Shown piece after piece: positions 22,548 through 34,510 of a DNA stretch of 64,000 nucleotides. The first letter of the stretch is position 1; each line of letters opens with the position of its first letter. The DNA is from Monoplex corrugatus. Taxonomy: Eukaryota > Mollusca > Gastropoda > Littorinimorpha > Ranellidae. The notes below the pieces were generated by a model. That model worked only from the letters and a program-made list of their open reading frames with translations. It was not told the origin of the DNA and made no database searches. The translations under genes and the position numbers were made by a program. Where the stretch lies: contig JAPXFY010000026.1 in NCBI GenBank assembly GCA_030674185.1, forward strand, positions 52,994,246 to 53,058,245, written 5' to 3'.

Positions 22548-22643
22548 AGACTTGCAGAGCAGGCGCCAGTAGCTCTGTTGGTTTGAGCGTCGGATTCACA
22601 TGGTAATGGTTGTGGGTTCGAATCCTGGGGTGTGCTGCATTAA

Positions 22644-25295
22644 CCCTCTCCCATTTGCATAGCTCGCAGTGAAACTTCCCCTAGTATTCGTGGTTTTTCA
22701 GCTTTTTTCAAGGAAAATATGGTTCATGTACGCTATACAGCACTACTCAGCTGTCATTTGCCGTAGAGCAACAATTTTTGGCAGAAGTGTTTATGAGTGA
22801 ACATACTTTGGTTTGCATTTCAATATGTGTGTCTCACTTGTGGATGTCGTGTTGTTGTCCCCTCTATTGTCACATGTCACAGGTGTTTTCGAGGTGACAT
22901 CATAATGTTAGTAAAGATACACGGTGTAACATGACATACAGACGTTTGTGAGTTACAAACAATACAGAGAGGCCTACCTGAACTTGTCCCATCACTCCCG
23001 TCACTATGGTAATCCATGTGAATTGTCACAGTGTCACCAAACATATCGCCAACTATACATGTTTTCAGTCAAAGAACAGGAAAAGTACTACAAACTAACA
23101 CTGTTACACAGTCTACTTTGTACACTTTATGGAGAAAAACAAATAGTTATATGTATATATATGTATGTATCTGAGAGTACAATCATGTCGGTCACTGCCA
23201 GTGTGCTGGTTGGTTGTCATTTTATCTGAGTCATTTCAGTGTCACAAAATTGTCAACTTTCAGGTGCAGATCCTAACTTGTTTGCGTGTAGTTATTGGTT
23301 GTTGTTTTGGTGCACAAGATTGCTGTCATGGTAGTCCCTAAAACAGTCACGGCCGACACGACACAGTGGAACTTGACAAAATCCGCACTGAAATGACGTT
23401 TCTATCTGTCGATTTGTGGGTGTCAGTCGCCCTACGATGACACACTAGCGACAGACTCTTTTGCGTCCTTCTATCTTGATCAGTTTGTGGTGGTCGATTG
23501 TTTGGACAGCAATCGGAGCCTCGGGGATTTGTTTCCGCTTTCCTGTTGTCTTCTTACGGCAAGTAAATCCACCCCTCAGTTGGTCGGCGACATCAGCTCG
23601 GAAGGAGAGATGATCGTACCTTTTCTTGACACGTGGATCATGTGTCGATTTCTCCCAGGTGAGAAAAGCCTGTACAATGCATAAGTTGACGAAGGAATTG
23701 AAGATGTACTTCCACCATTTCTTGTTTTTATGTCCCACGGGATAGTAGGCCATGTACTGGTCACACTTGTCAACGCCACCCATGTACTTATTGTAGGCAG
23801 CGATGACAGTGGGGATCTCTTTGTCACCTACGGTTGATTTGCTCGGTGGCTGATTGGTGCTGAGCATGTAGATCTGGCGTTTGTCTTTGTACACGGTGGC
23901 CATCAGAGAACTTTGTTGCACCTGTAGCAGATCACCTCTGTTGGGTAGTTTGGCCGCCTTCACCTCGTCAGGAAGTCCTTTGCGGTTTGGCATGATTGTC
24001 GCACAGGCATAGGTCCCTTTGCTGGACAGGTGTTTCAAAAGGGGCACTGACGAGAAAAAGCGGTCAAAATAAAGGTGCCTGTGTTGGTTGTAGTAATCTG
24101 AGGCCATTTGTTGACCACCTCCTCCCCCAGGCTGATGTTGGTATTTTGGCGCTATGACGACCCGTGTAGATGTCAAACGCCACACAGTATCCACTTTCTG
24201 CATCACACAGTTGCCACACCTTGATCCCCCACTTGGTAGGTTTTCCGGGCATATACTGTTTGAAAAACACCCTCCCTTTGCACCCAATCATTGATTCATC
24301 AATGCTCAAGTCACGGCCAGGGTTGTATCGTGACTTGAACAGTGGCTGGATAATATCAATGAAAGGCCTGATCTTATACAGAGGGTCGTAGTTCGCACTG
24401 TCACGCCCAGGTGTGTTCGATGTGTCACGCAGGTGAAAATACTGATTGATTTTCAGAAACCTTGTTTTAGGCATAATACTGCTAATCCAAGGGTCATTGA
24501 ATCGTGGATCAGTCGACCAGTACATATCAATCCGCGGTTTACGGTTGATTCCCATCATAATAAGGATCGACATGTAGGCACATATTTCAGTTGATGATAT
24601 GTCTCTCCACAATGGATCACTGGCCAAGCCTCTAGCTACAATCTTCTGTTTTGCATACTTGTTAGTCTCCTCTGCCGCCGTTTGAAAAAAAGATTCCGGT
24701 AGAAATAAAAAAAAATAATCCAAAGGTTTTGCATTCGCGGGCAATGCGTGTGAAGGGCCAGTTTCGAGATGGAATTCGTTCACCCGGCTTGCTACAGCAG
24801 CGCGTCGCCACGTCGTCTGCAAATCCGCTAACGGCATATTGTCTTCAGGGTCGCTTTCTTCTTCGCTTTCCTCCTCATCATCATCTCCTTCAGCAACATC
24901 AATTTCTACATCTGATTCTGCATCTTTTTCTTTTTCCATCTGCTCCATTTCTCTCAAAATAATTTCTAATTCCTCCTCTGTATACTCCTCCCATTCTACT
25001 TCTTCGTGCTGCGTCACCATCTTTCTCATTCACACGTACACAAGAATGGAATGCGGTCATTTCCTTCTGTCTTGTGAATGATGCCAGTGGTGGTGTCTTA
25101 ATTTAGTGTTAATAGTTCATTGGTCCTCCGTGGACCTACCCGCCAAATTTCATTCATACAGAGTGAGCTAGTTCAAGGTTACAGCGTGATGGAAAAGTAC
25201 TGGCCATGTGTGCAAACATGCGGCCGCTGCGGCCGAGTGAACAGATGCGGGAGAGCTGTGTTTGGCCGGATGCAGCCGGAGTGAATGGGATAGGG
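22644..25295 (-). mobile_element. PB1: full-length piggyBac-like transposon
   Basis: 2652 bp flanked by TTAA (22640-22643 and 25296-25299). The left end is CCCTCTCCCATTTGC; the right end, reverse-complemented, is CCCTATCCCATTCAC, matching at 11 of the first 12 bases. A minus-strand transposase remnant fills 23292-25029. The 22650-23290 part is non-coding and AT-rich. A GC-rich 'gcggccgctgcggccg' palindrome lies near the right end (25221-25236). It sits in the RalGEF intron on the opposite strand. Confidence 0.93.
23292..25029 (-). pseudogene. piggyBac-like transposase, frameshifted and with a stop
   Basis: The ATG at 25029 opens an acidic N-terminus (E/D-rich, residues 9-62), then the DDE_Tnp_1_7 core. 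SIDESMIGCKGR carries the first catalytic Asp (about residue 244). A one-base shift near 24150, after 'AFDIYTGR', moves the frame. In the second frame LYFDRFF (near 24065) and YMGGVDKCDQ (near 23771) carry the other two catalytic Asp. A TAG at 23445-23447 then interrupts. Beyond it the same frame still encodes the Cys-rich zinc-binding tail FQCGFCQVPLC...CF.DYH, ending at 23292. The total span suits the family (about 580 residues). All catalytic residues survive, so inactivation looks recent. Confidence 0.92.
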
Positions 25296-25479
25296 TTAAA
25301 ACTGGCCTTCTCACCATCCCATCTTTACATCATTGTTGTTCTGGTGGTGTCGGTATAGAATTAGATAGGTCCCACTTCCCCCACTTCCCTGGGATGGTTA
25401 TCCCTGTCGGCCATATCACCTGAGGTGGGTGTCGACGTAAAAACTGAACCAAATCAAAACCAAAAAAAGACTTGCAGAC

Positions 25480-25640
25480 TTACAGGTGTAGATTTTTAGG
25501 CATGCACATTTGCAGGCATTCAGGCTTGCAGGCACACAGGCAGATTGCAAGTACACAAGCTTGCAACCACTGTATACACTTACAGGCATGCTGATCTGCA
25601 TGCCACAAAAATACACAGTGTGTACAGACACAGAGACTTA
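25480..25640. repeat. Continuation of the 'caggcatacagac' minisatellite
   Basis: 'acttacaggtgtag', 'gcacatttgcaggcattcag' and similar phrases match 22330-22547. The array was split by the SINE. Confidence 0.75.
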
Positions 25641-25649
25641 CAGTGTGTA

Positions 25650-25653
25650 CAGA

Positions 25654-25741
<88 letters not shown>

Positions 25742-25760
25742 CTCTCTCTCTCTCTCTCTC

Positions 25761-25833
<73 letters not shown>

Positions 25834-25898
25834 ATACAGTCACACACTCTTTCTCTTTCTCTCTGTCTCTCTCTCCCCCTCTCTCTCCTGCTCTCTCT

Positions 25899-25972
<74 letters not shown>

Positions 25973-25975
25973 GTG
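25650..25975. repeat. (CA)n / (CT)n compound microsatellite
   Basis: CA run, short CT run, second CA run, then a long CT run ending in T- and C-rich sequence. It lies about 220 bp before the last RalGEF exon. Confidence 0.95.
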
Positions 25976-26191
25976 TTTCCCCCCCCCTCCACCTTGGTGT
26001 AAATGAACAAGTGACAGTTGACTGCCAAAATATTTACAGCAGTCATACAGATTTCCTTTATTTTGTGAATGTTCGGGCTTGAAAAGGGATGAGGGTGAGA
26101 AGATATGGATAGAAAGTGGTATGGATGGTATACATTGTATTTACACATCTTACCAGCAGCCGATATGTTTTTGTGTTTTCCTCACTCTCAG

Positions 26192-26337
26192 AGTTACTGA
26201 TACCAGAACGCGCCAACGTGTTCTACGCCCTGAACAATTCAGTGGAACTGAACTTTGTGGTTCGGCACCACTCCCAACAGCAGACACTGAAAGACAAAAA
26301 GAAAGGGAAGAAACGTATGAAGAAACTCTCCCTATGA
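26192..26337 (+). CDS. RalGDS/RGL-type RalGEF, last exon (RA domain end and C-terminus)
   Basis: Acceptor ctcactctcag. The leftover G of the previous exon plus 'ag' gives Glu, then LLIPERANVFYALNNSVELN and FVVRHH, the last RA strands (family pattern: KIPE-ANVFYAMNS). A Lys-rich tail DKKKGKKRMKKLSL ends at TGA 26335-26337. This is shorter than the vertebrate RGL tails, which are also basic. The preceding intron is 5.2 kb and full of mobile DNA. No polyadenylation signal is certain; an AATAAA occurs near 28637. Confidence 0.9.
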
Positions 26338-26448
26338 ACCTTGCAGTGTGTGCTAGTTGCTTGCTTGTTTGGTGCTGTGTATGAATGTTCATCTGCTGTG
26401 CGGAACGGCCTCATTAGTAACTGCTGCAATGTGGTATCACTGACTGTC

Positions 26449-26795
26449 GCGGAAGTTCTTCATTAGTGCTGCTACTCCCTGGAAGTGCATCATAGCGTCT
26501 GCTACTACCTGGAAGTGCATCATTAGTACTGCTACTGCCTGGAAGTGCATCATTTGTGTCTGTTACTACCTGGAAGTGCATCATTTGTGTCTGTTACTAC
26601 CTGGAAGTGCATCATTTGTGTCGGCTACTGCCTGGAAGTGCATCATTAGTACTGCTACTGCCTGGAAGTGCATCATTTGTGTCTGTTACTACCTGGAAGT
26701 GCATCATTTGTGTCAGCTACTACCTGGAAGTGCATCATTAGTACTGCTACTGCCTGGAAGTGCATCATTTATGTCGGCTACTGCCCGGATGTGCA
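26449..26795. repeat. 30-31-bp minisatellite in the probable 3' UTR of RalGEF
   Basis: About 11 units of 'ctggaagtgcatcattagt' + 'actgctactgc', alternating with 'catttgtgtctgttactac' variants. It begins about 110 bp after the stop codon, so it is probably transcribed. Confidence 0.9.
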
Positions 26796-27246
26796 TCAGC
26801 GGTGACTGTGACTGTGTGGAATAGAATCAGTGGTGACTGATATTAGAATCCATCTTTGGTGACTGATATTGTGTGAGATTGCATGAGCATTGATTGCCAT
26901 GGAGGATGGTCATTGATGCTACTGCTGTGTGGAAGTTTGTCATTGGTTACTGCTATTATGTGACGTTCAGTGACATCTGATGGCAGTGTCGGTGACTGCT
27001 GATGTGGCAAGGAGCAGTATCGATGGTGATGGTTGCCTGGTACACTGGTGACGTTTGCTGCGGAACAGAGTTGGCCATATTTAACCTTCATAAACAGGGA
27101 TCAGAATCAGTGATATAAACAGCAGGATGTGTGCGTGTGTCTATCTCGTGGCACATGTGTTGGATGGTGGGGTGGTCTCATGCTGAATTCCACTTGATAT
27201 TTTCCACGCTGGCTCAGAGGGGATCATCCAAGACCTGTTTTGTCAT
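26796..27246. other. Unannotated, possibly 3' UTR
   Basis: Loose repeats of 'tcagtggtgactgatatt' and 'tgactg' with no longer unit. No gene seen. Confidence 0.4.
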
Positions 27247-27461
27247 CGACGCATACAAAATTCTGTCCCAAGGGGATATGATCGACGCATACAAGATGTC
27301 TGTCCCAAGAGGATATTATCGACGCATACACAACGTCTGTCCCAAGGGGATATTATCGACGCATACACAACGTCTGTCCCAAGGGGATATTATCGACGCA
27401 TACACGTCTGTCCCAAGGGGATATTATCGACGCAAACAAATCGTCTGTCCCAAGGGGATGT
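27247..27461. repeat. Minisatellite, 37-bp unit x6
   Basis: 'cgacgcatacacaacgtctg' + 'tcccaaggggatattat' repeated, with small variants in the middle ('aaaattctg', 'acgtctg'). Confidence 0.92.
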
Positions 27462-28104
27462 TTTAAGATGGTGCTGAAAGATCTTTGAGCGATGAAATGT
27501 GCAGTGTGTATGCAAATATAACTGGTGTGACAGAGCAAGAATATGGGTACTCTCATCCACCAGGCCTGCTACATCAGCAGTCTTTCAGACTTGGCCAGTC
27601 TTACAAAGATTGAAAATACACACCCCTCATTTTTTTTTTCTCAGAAAACTTGATTCCCAGTGGTACGATTTTATTCATATTATTATTGGCTGTGTTGTGT
27701 GTCAGATCCAGTATGTTTTAAAATGTTCACTTTTTTTGTTTTACTACATCTGCTTTATTTGACTACTGATCAGTGTGTTAAACTCTTATGTTTAGTTTTT
27801 ATGTCTCGACATTTGCGCTCATTCCATTTCAATATGTTAACTCGAATGGTTCTTTAGTTTTTGTGTTCTTTTTATTATCTGCTTTAAACAAATCTATACT
27901 TCAATGCCTACTACTAAAGTTTTTGAGATATAGTACATCTCATTCATTTGACCTCAGTTCATTGCTTTAAACTCAATTATGTATCAGCAGAAACATGTAA
28001 GACAGTGGGCGTGATGTGCTGTGTCTTATTCTGGACTACTTGCTGGTCATCTGCTGAAATTGTCTTCTGGTTGTAACACAGTGAAGATTGATGACTTTCT
28101 TTCA
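27462..28104. other. Unannotated AT-rich stretch
   Basis: No repeat or exon recognised. Open frames are hydrophobic low-complexity sequence. Confidence 0.5.
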
Positions 28105-28190
28105 AACCCTTTGACTCTCTCAGCCTGTCCACCAGCTTTTGCTTGCTTTCTGCAGGAAGACAGTGGATAGTTTGAATGGCAAAGGGTTAA
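28105..28190. repeat. R2 foldback element, degenerate
   Basis: 'aaccctttgactctct' on the left and 'ggcaaagggttaa' on the right with a reduced centre. The left TTAA is lost (CAAA). Confidence 0.6.
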
Positions 28191-29619
28191 GATGGGACAG
28201 GAGACAATATGTTTTGTTCAGATCACACTTGCCAATTGTAACACAAAACAGTTAAGTATGCAGTGTTGATGATTGAGCTAGGTATTAGTACTATTACTGT
28301 CAGGCTCTTGTCTTGGAACCTTCATCATATTTTTATTCTTTTCTTTTTTGTTTTGTTTGTCATGGTTTGCTGTACCATGTGTAGTTAGTTTGTTTTATTT
28401 GTGTATATATTTTTCCAGCAAAGCTTTTTATCCCTCATTGTGTCTGCAAATTAAGGATAAGCCAGGGAATGTGCTGCAAGTGTGTAAATTTACACTGCCC
28501 TTTAGTCAATCAGGTGATGTGTGCGTGTGCATGTGCACAGATCTGGCTGTTCTAAAATCTTACTACGCATGTGCTTGCCATATTAACAAAGTGTTTCATG
28601 ACTCAAATGTGTTCAGTTTTCTGGAACCAGGCAAAAAATAAAAAAAAGGGTTTAGCAACAGAAAACGTGATATTGAGCCCTTGCAAGCGAGATAGATCTA
28701 CGCATATTGTACTGAGTTGTAAAGGACTGCTGCTTGAAGTTTGAGTATGTATGACTGATTTGAATCTTGATAAATCCTTTCACTTTCTCACCACATCCAC
28801 AAGCTTTCTGTAGGAATCTGGTGGAGAGGTTAAGAGAAAGGATGAAAGTACAAGACTGACTTAGAATATTTTTTATTTGGTTAACAGTGAAAAAGCATGA
28901 GATTTATAGGTTACAATTAAAACAGAAATGAAATGAAAAAAAGAAAGAAAGAAAAGACGAAGAAAAAAAGAAATGAAAAAACAAACAAACACAATAGGTT
29001 TTGATTTTTGTTCAGCTGTGGAAGAAGTTTGAGGTTTTTGGATTGTCTAACCTGTTTTTGGTCAGCTTGAATTCTTCCAGAGTTGTGGATTTTCAGATTG
29101 CCTTCACTCTGAGTAGAAATGCTAGTTTAATGTTTCAGAATCACTGACAGATCTGAGTAGCGATGTGATTTGAAAACTTGCGAATTCTGGATGAATCAAA
29201 AACCACCATGACTGAGTGAAACTATGGTGAACATAGTGCACATATTCATGCATTTCCCCCCAGTCCAAAGCCAAAATCCATAAATTGTGCTTTAAGAAAC
29301 TATTCCACTGAATGGCAAAACACACAGGAGAAAAAATAAAAGAAACACACTTCACAGTTATGAAGGTAATACCAAATAGTAACAATTTATATACTAATTG
29401 CTACACTCAAAGATTGTTTCTGATTGTTTATTTAAAAGTGAGACATAAAGAAAATGGTTGTACCATTTGTAATCCTGTCATTTTCAGTCATTTTGGCTAT
29501 TATCCTTTTGTATGTTTATCCTTTTATATTATACCATCTTTTATATTATCTCATAATCCTTCATTTGTGATCCTCTAATTTATTATATAGTCCTTTTGTT
29601 TATATTCATTTTATCTGTA
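28191..29619. other. Unannotated AT-rich stretch with an R2-like relic
   Basis: At 28778-28848 'tcctttcactttctcacc...ggtggagaggttaagagaaagga' is a strongly diverged R2-like foldback. No other element or exon recognised. A possible polyadenylation signal AATAAA lies near 28637. Confidence 0.4.
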
Positions 29620-31350
29620 ATTCTTGTATCTAATTTTGTCATGATCATAATCCGTAATCTTGTCATGATCATAATCCTTTTATCTGTAATCCTGTCATGA
29701 TCATAATCCTTTTACTTCTAATCCTGTCATGATCATAATTCCTTATTGTCCTTCATTATTATAATCCTTTTATCTATAATCTTTTCATGATCATAATCCT
29801 TTTATCTGTAATCCTGTCATGATCATAATCCTTTTTATCTGTAATCCTGTCATGATCATAATCCCTTATTATCCTTCATGATCATAATCCTTTTTATCTA
29901 TAATCTTGTTATCATAATCCTTTTATCTGTTATCCTGTCATGATCATTATCCTTTTTATCTGTAATCCTGTCATGATCATAATCCTTTTATCTGTAATTC
30001 TGTTATGTTCATAATCCTTTTATTTCTAATCCTGTCATGATCATAATCTTATCTGTAATTCTGTCATCATAATCCCTTATTGTCCTTCATGATCAATCTT
30101 TTTTTATTTCTAATATTGTCATGACCATAATCCTTTTTATCTATAATCCTGTCTTGATCACAATCCTTTTTATTTATAATCCTGTCATGATCATAATTCT
30201 TTTCTGCAATCCTGTCATGAACATAATCCCTTTCTGCCATCCTGTCATGAACATAATCCTTTCATATAATCATGCCATGATAATCCTTTTATCTGTAATC
30301 CTGTCATGATGATAATCCTTTTATCTATAATCCTGTTATGGTCATAGTCCTTAATATAATCCTGTCATTATCATGATACTTTCATCTATAATCCTATCGT
30401 AATTCTTTTATCTGTAATCCTGTCATGAACATGATCCTTTTATATAATCATGTCATGATCATATTCCTTTATCTGTAATCATGTCATGATCATAATCCTT
30501 TATCTGTAATCATGCCATGATCATAATCCTTTATCTGTAATCCTGTCATAATCATAATCCTTTATCTATAATCATGTCATGATCAGTATCCATTTTATCT
30601 GTAATCATGTCATGATCATTATCCATTTTATCTGTAATCATGTCATGATCAAAATCCTTTTATCTGTAATCATGTCATGATCATTATCCTTTTTATCTGT
30701 AATCATGTCATGATCATAATCCTTTTATCTGTAATCATATGGTCATTATCCTTTTTATATGTAATCATGTCATGATCATAATCCTTTTTATATGTAATCA
30801 TGTCATTATCATAACCCTTTTACTGTAATCATGTCATGATCATAATCCTTTTTTTTTTTATCTGTAATCATGTCATAATCCTTTTATCTGTAATCATGTC
30901 ATCATAATTCTTTTTATCTGTAATCATGTCATGATCATTATCCTTTTTATCTGTAATCATATGATCATAATCCTTTTATCTGTAATCATGTCATGATCAT
31001 TATCATTTTTATCTGTAATCATGTCATGATCATAATCCTTTTATCTGTAATCATGTCATGATCATAATCCTTTATCTGTAATCATGTCATGATCATTATC
31101 CTTATCTCATCTGTAATCATGTCATGAACATAATCCTTTTATCTGTAATCATGTCATGATCATAATCCTTTTATCTGTAATCATGTCATGAACATAATCC
31201 TTTTATCTGTAATCATGTCATGAACATAATCCTTTTATCTGTAATCATGTCATGAACATAATCCTTTATCTGTAATCATGTCATGATCATAATCCTTTTT
31301 CTGTAATCATGTCATGATCATAATCCTTTTATCAGTAGTCCTGTCATGAC
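29620..31350. repeat. 1.7-kb satellite, about 32-bp unit
   Basis: About 55 units of 'taatcatgtcatgatcata' + 'atccttttatctg'. The first third uses 'taatcctgtcatgatcat', the rest 'taatcatgtc'. Many units vary in T-run length or lack 'atgatc'. The unit contains the palindromes TCATGA and ATGATCAT. Confidence 0.95.
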
Positions 31351-31946
31351 ACCTTTCAGTGTAATCTTTTCTATAATTATTTCAGTTGTACTCCGTTGAA
31401 ATTCCTTTCATTTTATGTATATTATACGCTCATTATTTATAATCCTTTTATGTTTTTTTTTTTAACCCTTTTGCATATAAAAGCTCTTTTCACCAGTGTA
31501 TATCATCAAAATGGCTCAATATCTACTGCTGTATCCTATATATATGTATACATAAATGGACAAAACATAGTTCAGACTTTCTCAAAACTTTTTTATTTGT
31601 ATGGGCAATAGCATTAGACTTTTTTTTCCCTGTATGCTTCTCTTGTGATGCTTGGTGAAGTGTTGTAGGAGCAATTTCATGATGGGATCAGCCTGTTGGT
31701 ACTATTGTCAAGGTGTTTCCTGAAAATATTACTTTTATTAGCTAGTCAGTCATTGCATGACTCCACAGAATTTGATCACCGCATATTTTTGATTGATGGG
31801 GAACAAAAAAAAAAGCATTGCTCAAATTTGATATGAATGTATTCGTTGTTGAATTTGACCTGTTTGTTTATTTGTTTGGAATTTATGTATTTATTATGTC
31901 AGTTTTTTTCATTTTGCCTGGATTCAAGATCACCAGGTCCACAGAG
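31351..31946. other. Unannotated AT-rich stretch
   Basis: No element with two ends was found. 'ttaacccttttgcatataaaag' near 31462 resembles a piggyBac-type terminus but lacks a partner. Confidence 0.45.
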
Positions 31947-32135
31947 TTAGTCCTTTGACTCCTGTATCCATCCACCAACTGCAAAAACTTAACCCTTTGA
32001 CTCCCTTACCCTATCCAGCTTCTTACAGGAAGCTGGTGGATAGGGTGAGGAAGTCAAAGGGTTAAGGTTTAGCTCTGCTAACATGGTTAGCAATGCAGGA
32101 TATTGGTGGACAGGGTGCGGGAGTCAAAGGGTTAA
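31947..32135 (-). repeat. R2 foldback element
   Basis: The left outer arm is short ('ccaccaactgcaaaaac') and the right is long ('gctaacatggttagcaatgc'), giving reverse orientation. The right TTAA is 32132-32135. The left end has decayed to GTTAGTCC. Confidence 0.85.
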
Positions 32136-33363
32136 GAAGAGACAATGTTTTTGATGTTCATACAAAGAATGGAAACACTAGTGAGAGTATCTGAAGACAT
32201 CGTATTGCTTTGTGTGATCTGATCTATTAAGGCATAGAGTATTTGTTTAGTTGGAGTATAACTAGCCTCTTTATTGCTTGAAATGTTTTATTCCCAATAT
32301 GATATTATTACTTAGTGCTTACTGGAGGAGAGCTGTACCAGTTTTGGTAGGAACGATTTATTCTTAGGGCTTATGGTAATTGTTTGGTGTAAGCACATCT
32401 GGGCACAGTTTGTCGTTGTGAGGCACAAAGATATATTTTGTATATATATGGCACAAGAATATTCACTAATCACAGTGACCCTTTTTTGATAGAAGACCAT
32501 AGTCATACTCATATTCACAATTTGCTGACCCCTGTCCCCTACTTTACAGATAGTAAAGCTGCATTGTCAGGATGTGGTTAGTCACAGAATTTCTTTTTTC
32601 TATCTTCCGTCTTGCTTTTCAGGCTTCCTGGCATTTCATTTTCTGTTGGCCCAGTTACCTGTGCTTGTTCTGCTGTTCTCATTTTTGTGTTCTGTTGTCT
32701 AAGGGTTTGACAGTCAGATTGTGAATACTAGCTTGGGCACAAGTTCCACATTCTGTGATGTTACTTCAATACTGTTGGCTGTGAAAAAAATAACATTTGT
32801 GTAATTGTAGCCTTTTCCATTTGTCCTTTTTTATATAATTAATAATAAGCTTCTTTTATGATTTGATTTTTGTATCAGCAGGTGATCACTTATAAGGGTC
32901 ACCACTTGCAGAATGACCCAGTCTGTAAGACATGAATTAGTGGTGGTGTTTGGTTTTTGCTGAATGCTGTCAGAATTCTGAATGTCTGACATGTGATACA
33001 GAATATCTTTTTGTTGTAGGCCTGATTTTGTTGGTTCTGATATGTCAGAACCGGCCCCAGTGATGAACTGGGCCATATGAAGAGAACAAGATAACAGAAT
33101 TGAAAGTGGCGTTTTGTAGTAATTGCAGTTATCATTGTGTCCATCTACCTGTCAAAAAAAAACACACAAAAAGACAGTTCATTAGGCCAAAGAATGTTGG
33201 TAGGCGTTTAGGTGTTTTTATTAGTTGTTGTTTTTTAAACAGTTTTCCATGTCATCAGGATATTCCTGATCGCATTTGCCCTTTTTTATCATAGATTTTT
33301 GTAAAAAGATTTTTTTCTTTAGACATGGTTTTGTTGTGAATTTTGCTACCTTTTTGGAGATAG
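32136..33363. other. Unannotated AT-rich stretch
   Basis: Nothing recognisable on either strand. Confidence 0.5.
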
Positions 33364-33478
33364 AATTTATTCTTTTGAGGCAGACAAGATAGAATTCATT
33401 GTTTTGAGGCAGACAAGATAGAATTTATTCTTTTGAGGCAAACAAGATAGAATTTATTCTTTTGAGGCAGACAGATAT
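33364..33478. repeat. Minisatellite, 29-bp unit x4
   Basis: 'tagaatttattcttttgag' + 'gcagacaaga' four times with single-base changes. Confidence 0.92.
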
Positions 33479-33694
33479 CCAAGGGCATCTTTTGTGATGG
33501 AATTTATTTGTTGTGGGCATGAAGGACAGTGCTGCTGCTAAACAAAAGTTATTAAATCATGCTTTGATCGTTGTGGTAGCGATGTCTTGATTTTCTTTTT
33601 GCTTTTTACCACGCTATCGCACAACTAAGGCAAAAGAATGTGATAGTAGTCAACAAATGTACGTCAGAATTGTGTTTTGTTTCTTAACTTGATG
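33479..33694. other. Short unique stretch
   Basis: No recognisable feature. Confidence 0.5.
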
Positions 33695-34510
33695 CTGTCA
33701 TTGGTAAAGGATATGATAGCTTTATTGATATTTCATGTCAGAAATCTGATACTGTATTGGTAACTAATGTCAGAAATATGATAACTTTATTCATACTTAG
33801 TGTCAGAAATCTGATACTGTATTGATAAGTAATGTCAGAAATATGATAAACTTTATTCATACTTAGTGTCAGATTTACTTTATTCATACTTAGTGTCAGA
33901 AATCTGATACTGTATTGATAAGTAATGTCAGAAATATGATAACTTTATTCATACTTAGTGTCAGATTTACTTTATTCATACTTAGTGTCAGAAATCTGAT
34001 ACTGTATTGATAAGTAATGTCAGAAATATGATAACTTTATTCATACTTAGTGTCAGAAATCTGATACTGTATTGATAACTAATGTCAGAAATATGATAAC
34101 TTTATTCATACTTAGTGTCAGAAATCTGATACTGTATTGATAACTAATGTCAGAAATATGATAACTTTATTCATACTTAGTGTCAGAAATCTGATACTGT
34201 ATTGATAAGTAATGTCAGAAATATGATAACTTTATTCATACTTAGTGTCAGAAATCTGATACTGTATTGATAATTAATGTTAGAAATATTTCATTTATGC
34301 TTAGTGTCAGAAATATGATTATTGAGAATTGATGTAAGAAATATAACTGTATTGATAGTTAGTGTCAGAAATATGACAGCTTTATTGATAGTGTCAGAAA
34401 TATGATAGCTTTATTGATAATTAATGTCAGAAACATGACTGTATTGACACTTAGGGTCAAAAATATGATAGCTTTGTTGATACTTAGTGCCAGAAATATG
34501 GTAGCTTTAT
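33695..34510. repeat. Satellite, 65-bp dimeric unit
   Basis: Each unit joins two related halves: 'gtcagaaatctgatactgt' + 'attgataagtaat' and 'gtcagaaatatgataactt' + 'tattcatactta'. Halves share 'gtcagaaat.tgata'. About ten dimers, decaying at both ends; short deletions give 'gtcagatttactttattc' units. Confidence 0.93.

Larger units (their letters stand above)
22559..25468 (+). mobile_element. tRNA-derived SINE interrupted by PB1
   Basis: The head (22559-22643) has box A 'TAGCTCTGTTGG' and box B GGTTCGAATCC. The body resumes at 25300 ('actggccttctcacc') and ends in an A-rich tail. An 11-bp duplication AGACTTGCAGA flanks it (22548-22558 and 25469-25479). The SINE at 12678 has 'gctacattaaaactgg' at the point where PB1 interrupts this one, so it serves as a paralogous empty site. 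Confidence 0.92.

Noticed and set aside
22562..22643. tRNA gene
   Set aside because: Box A and B are present but the acceptor stem does not pair and SINE body sequence follows; same for 12678.
31462..31900. A fourth piggyBac-type element starting TTAACCCTTTTGCAT
   Set aside because: No inverted partner end was found downstream or upstream.
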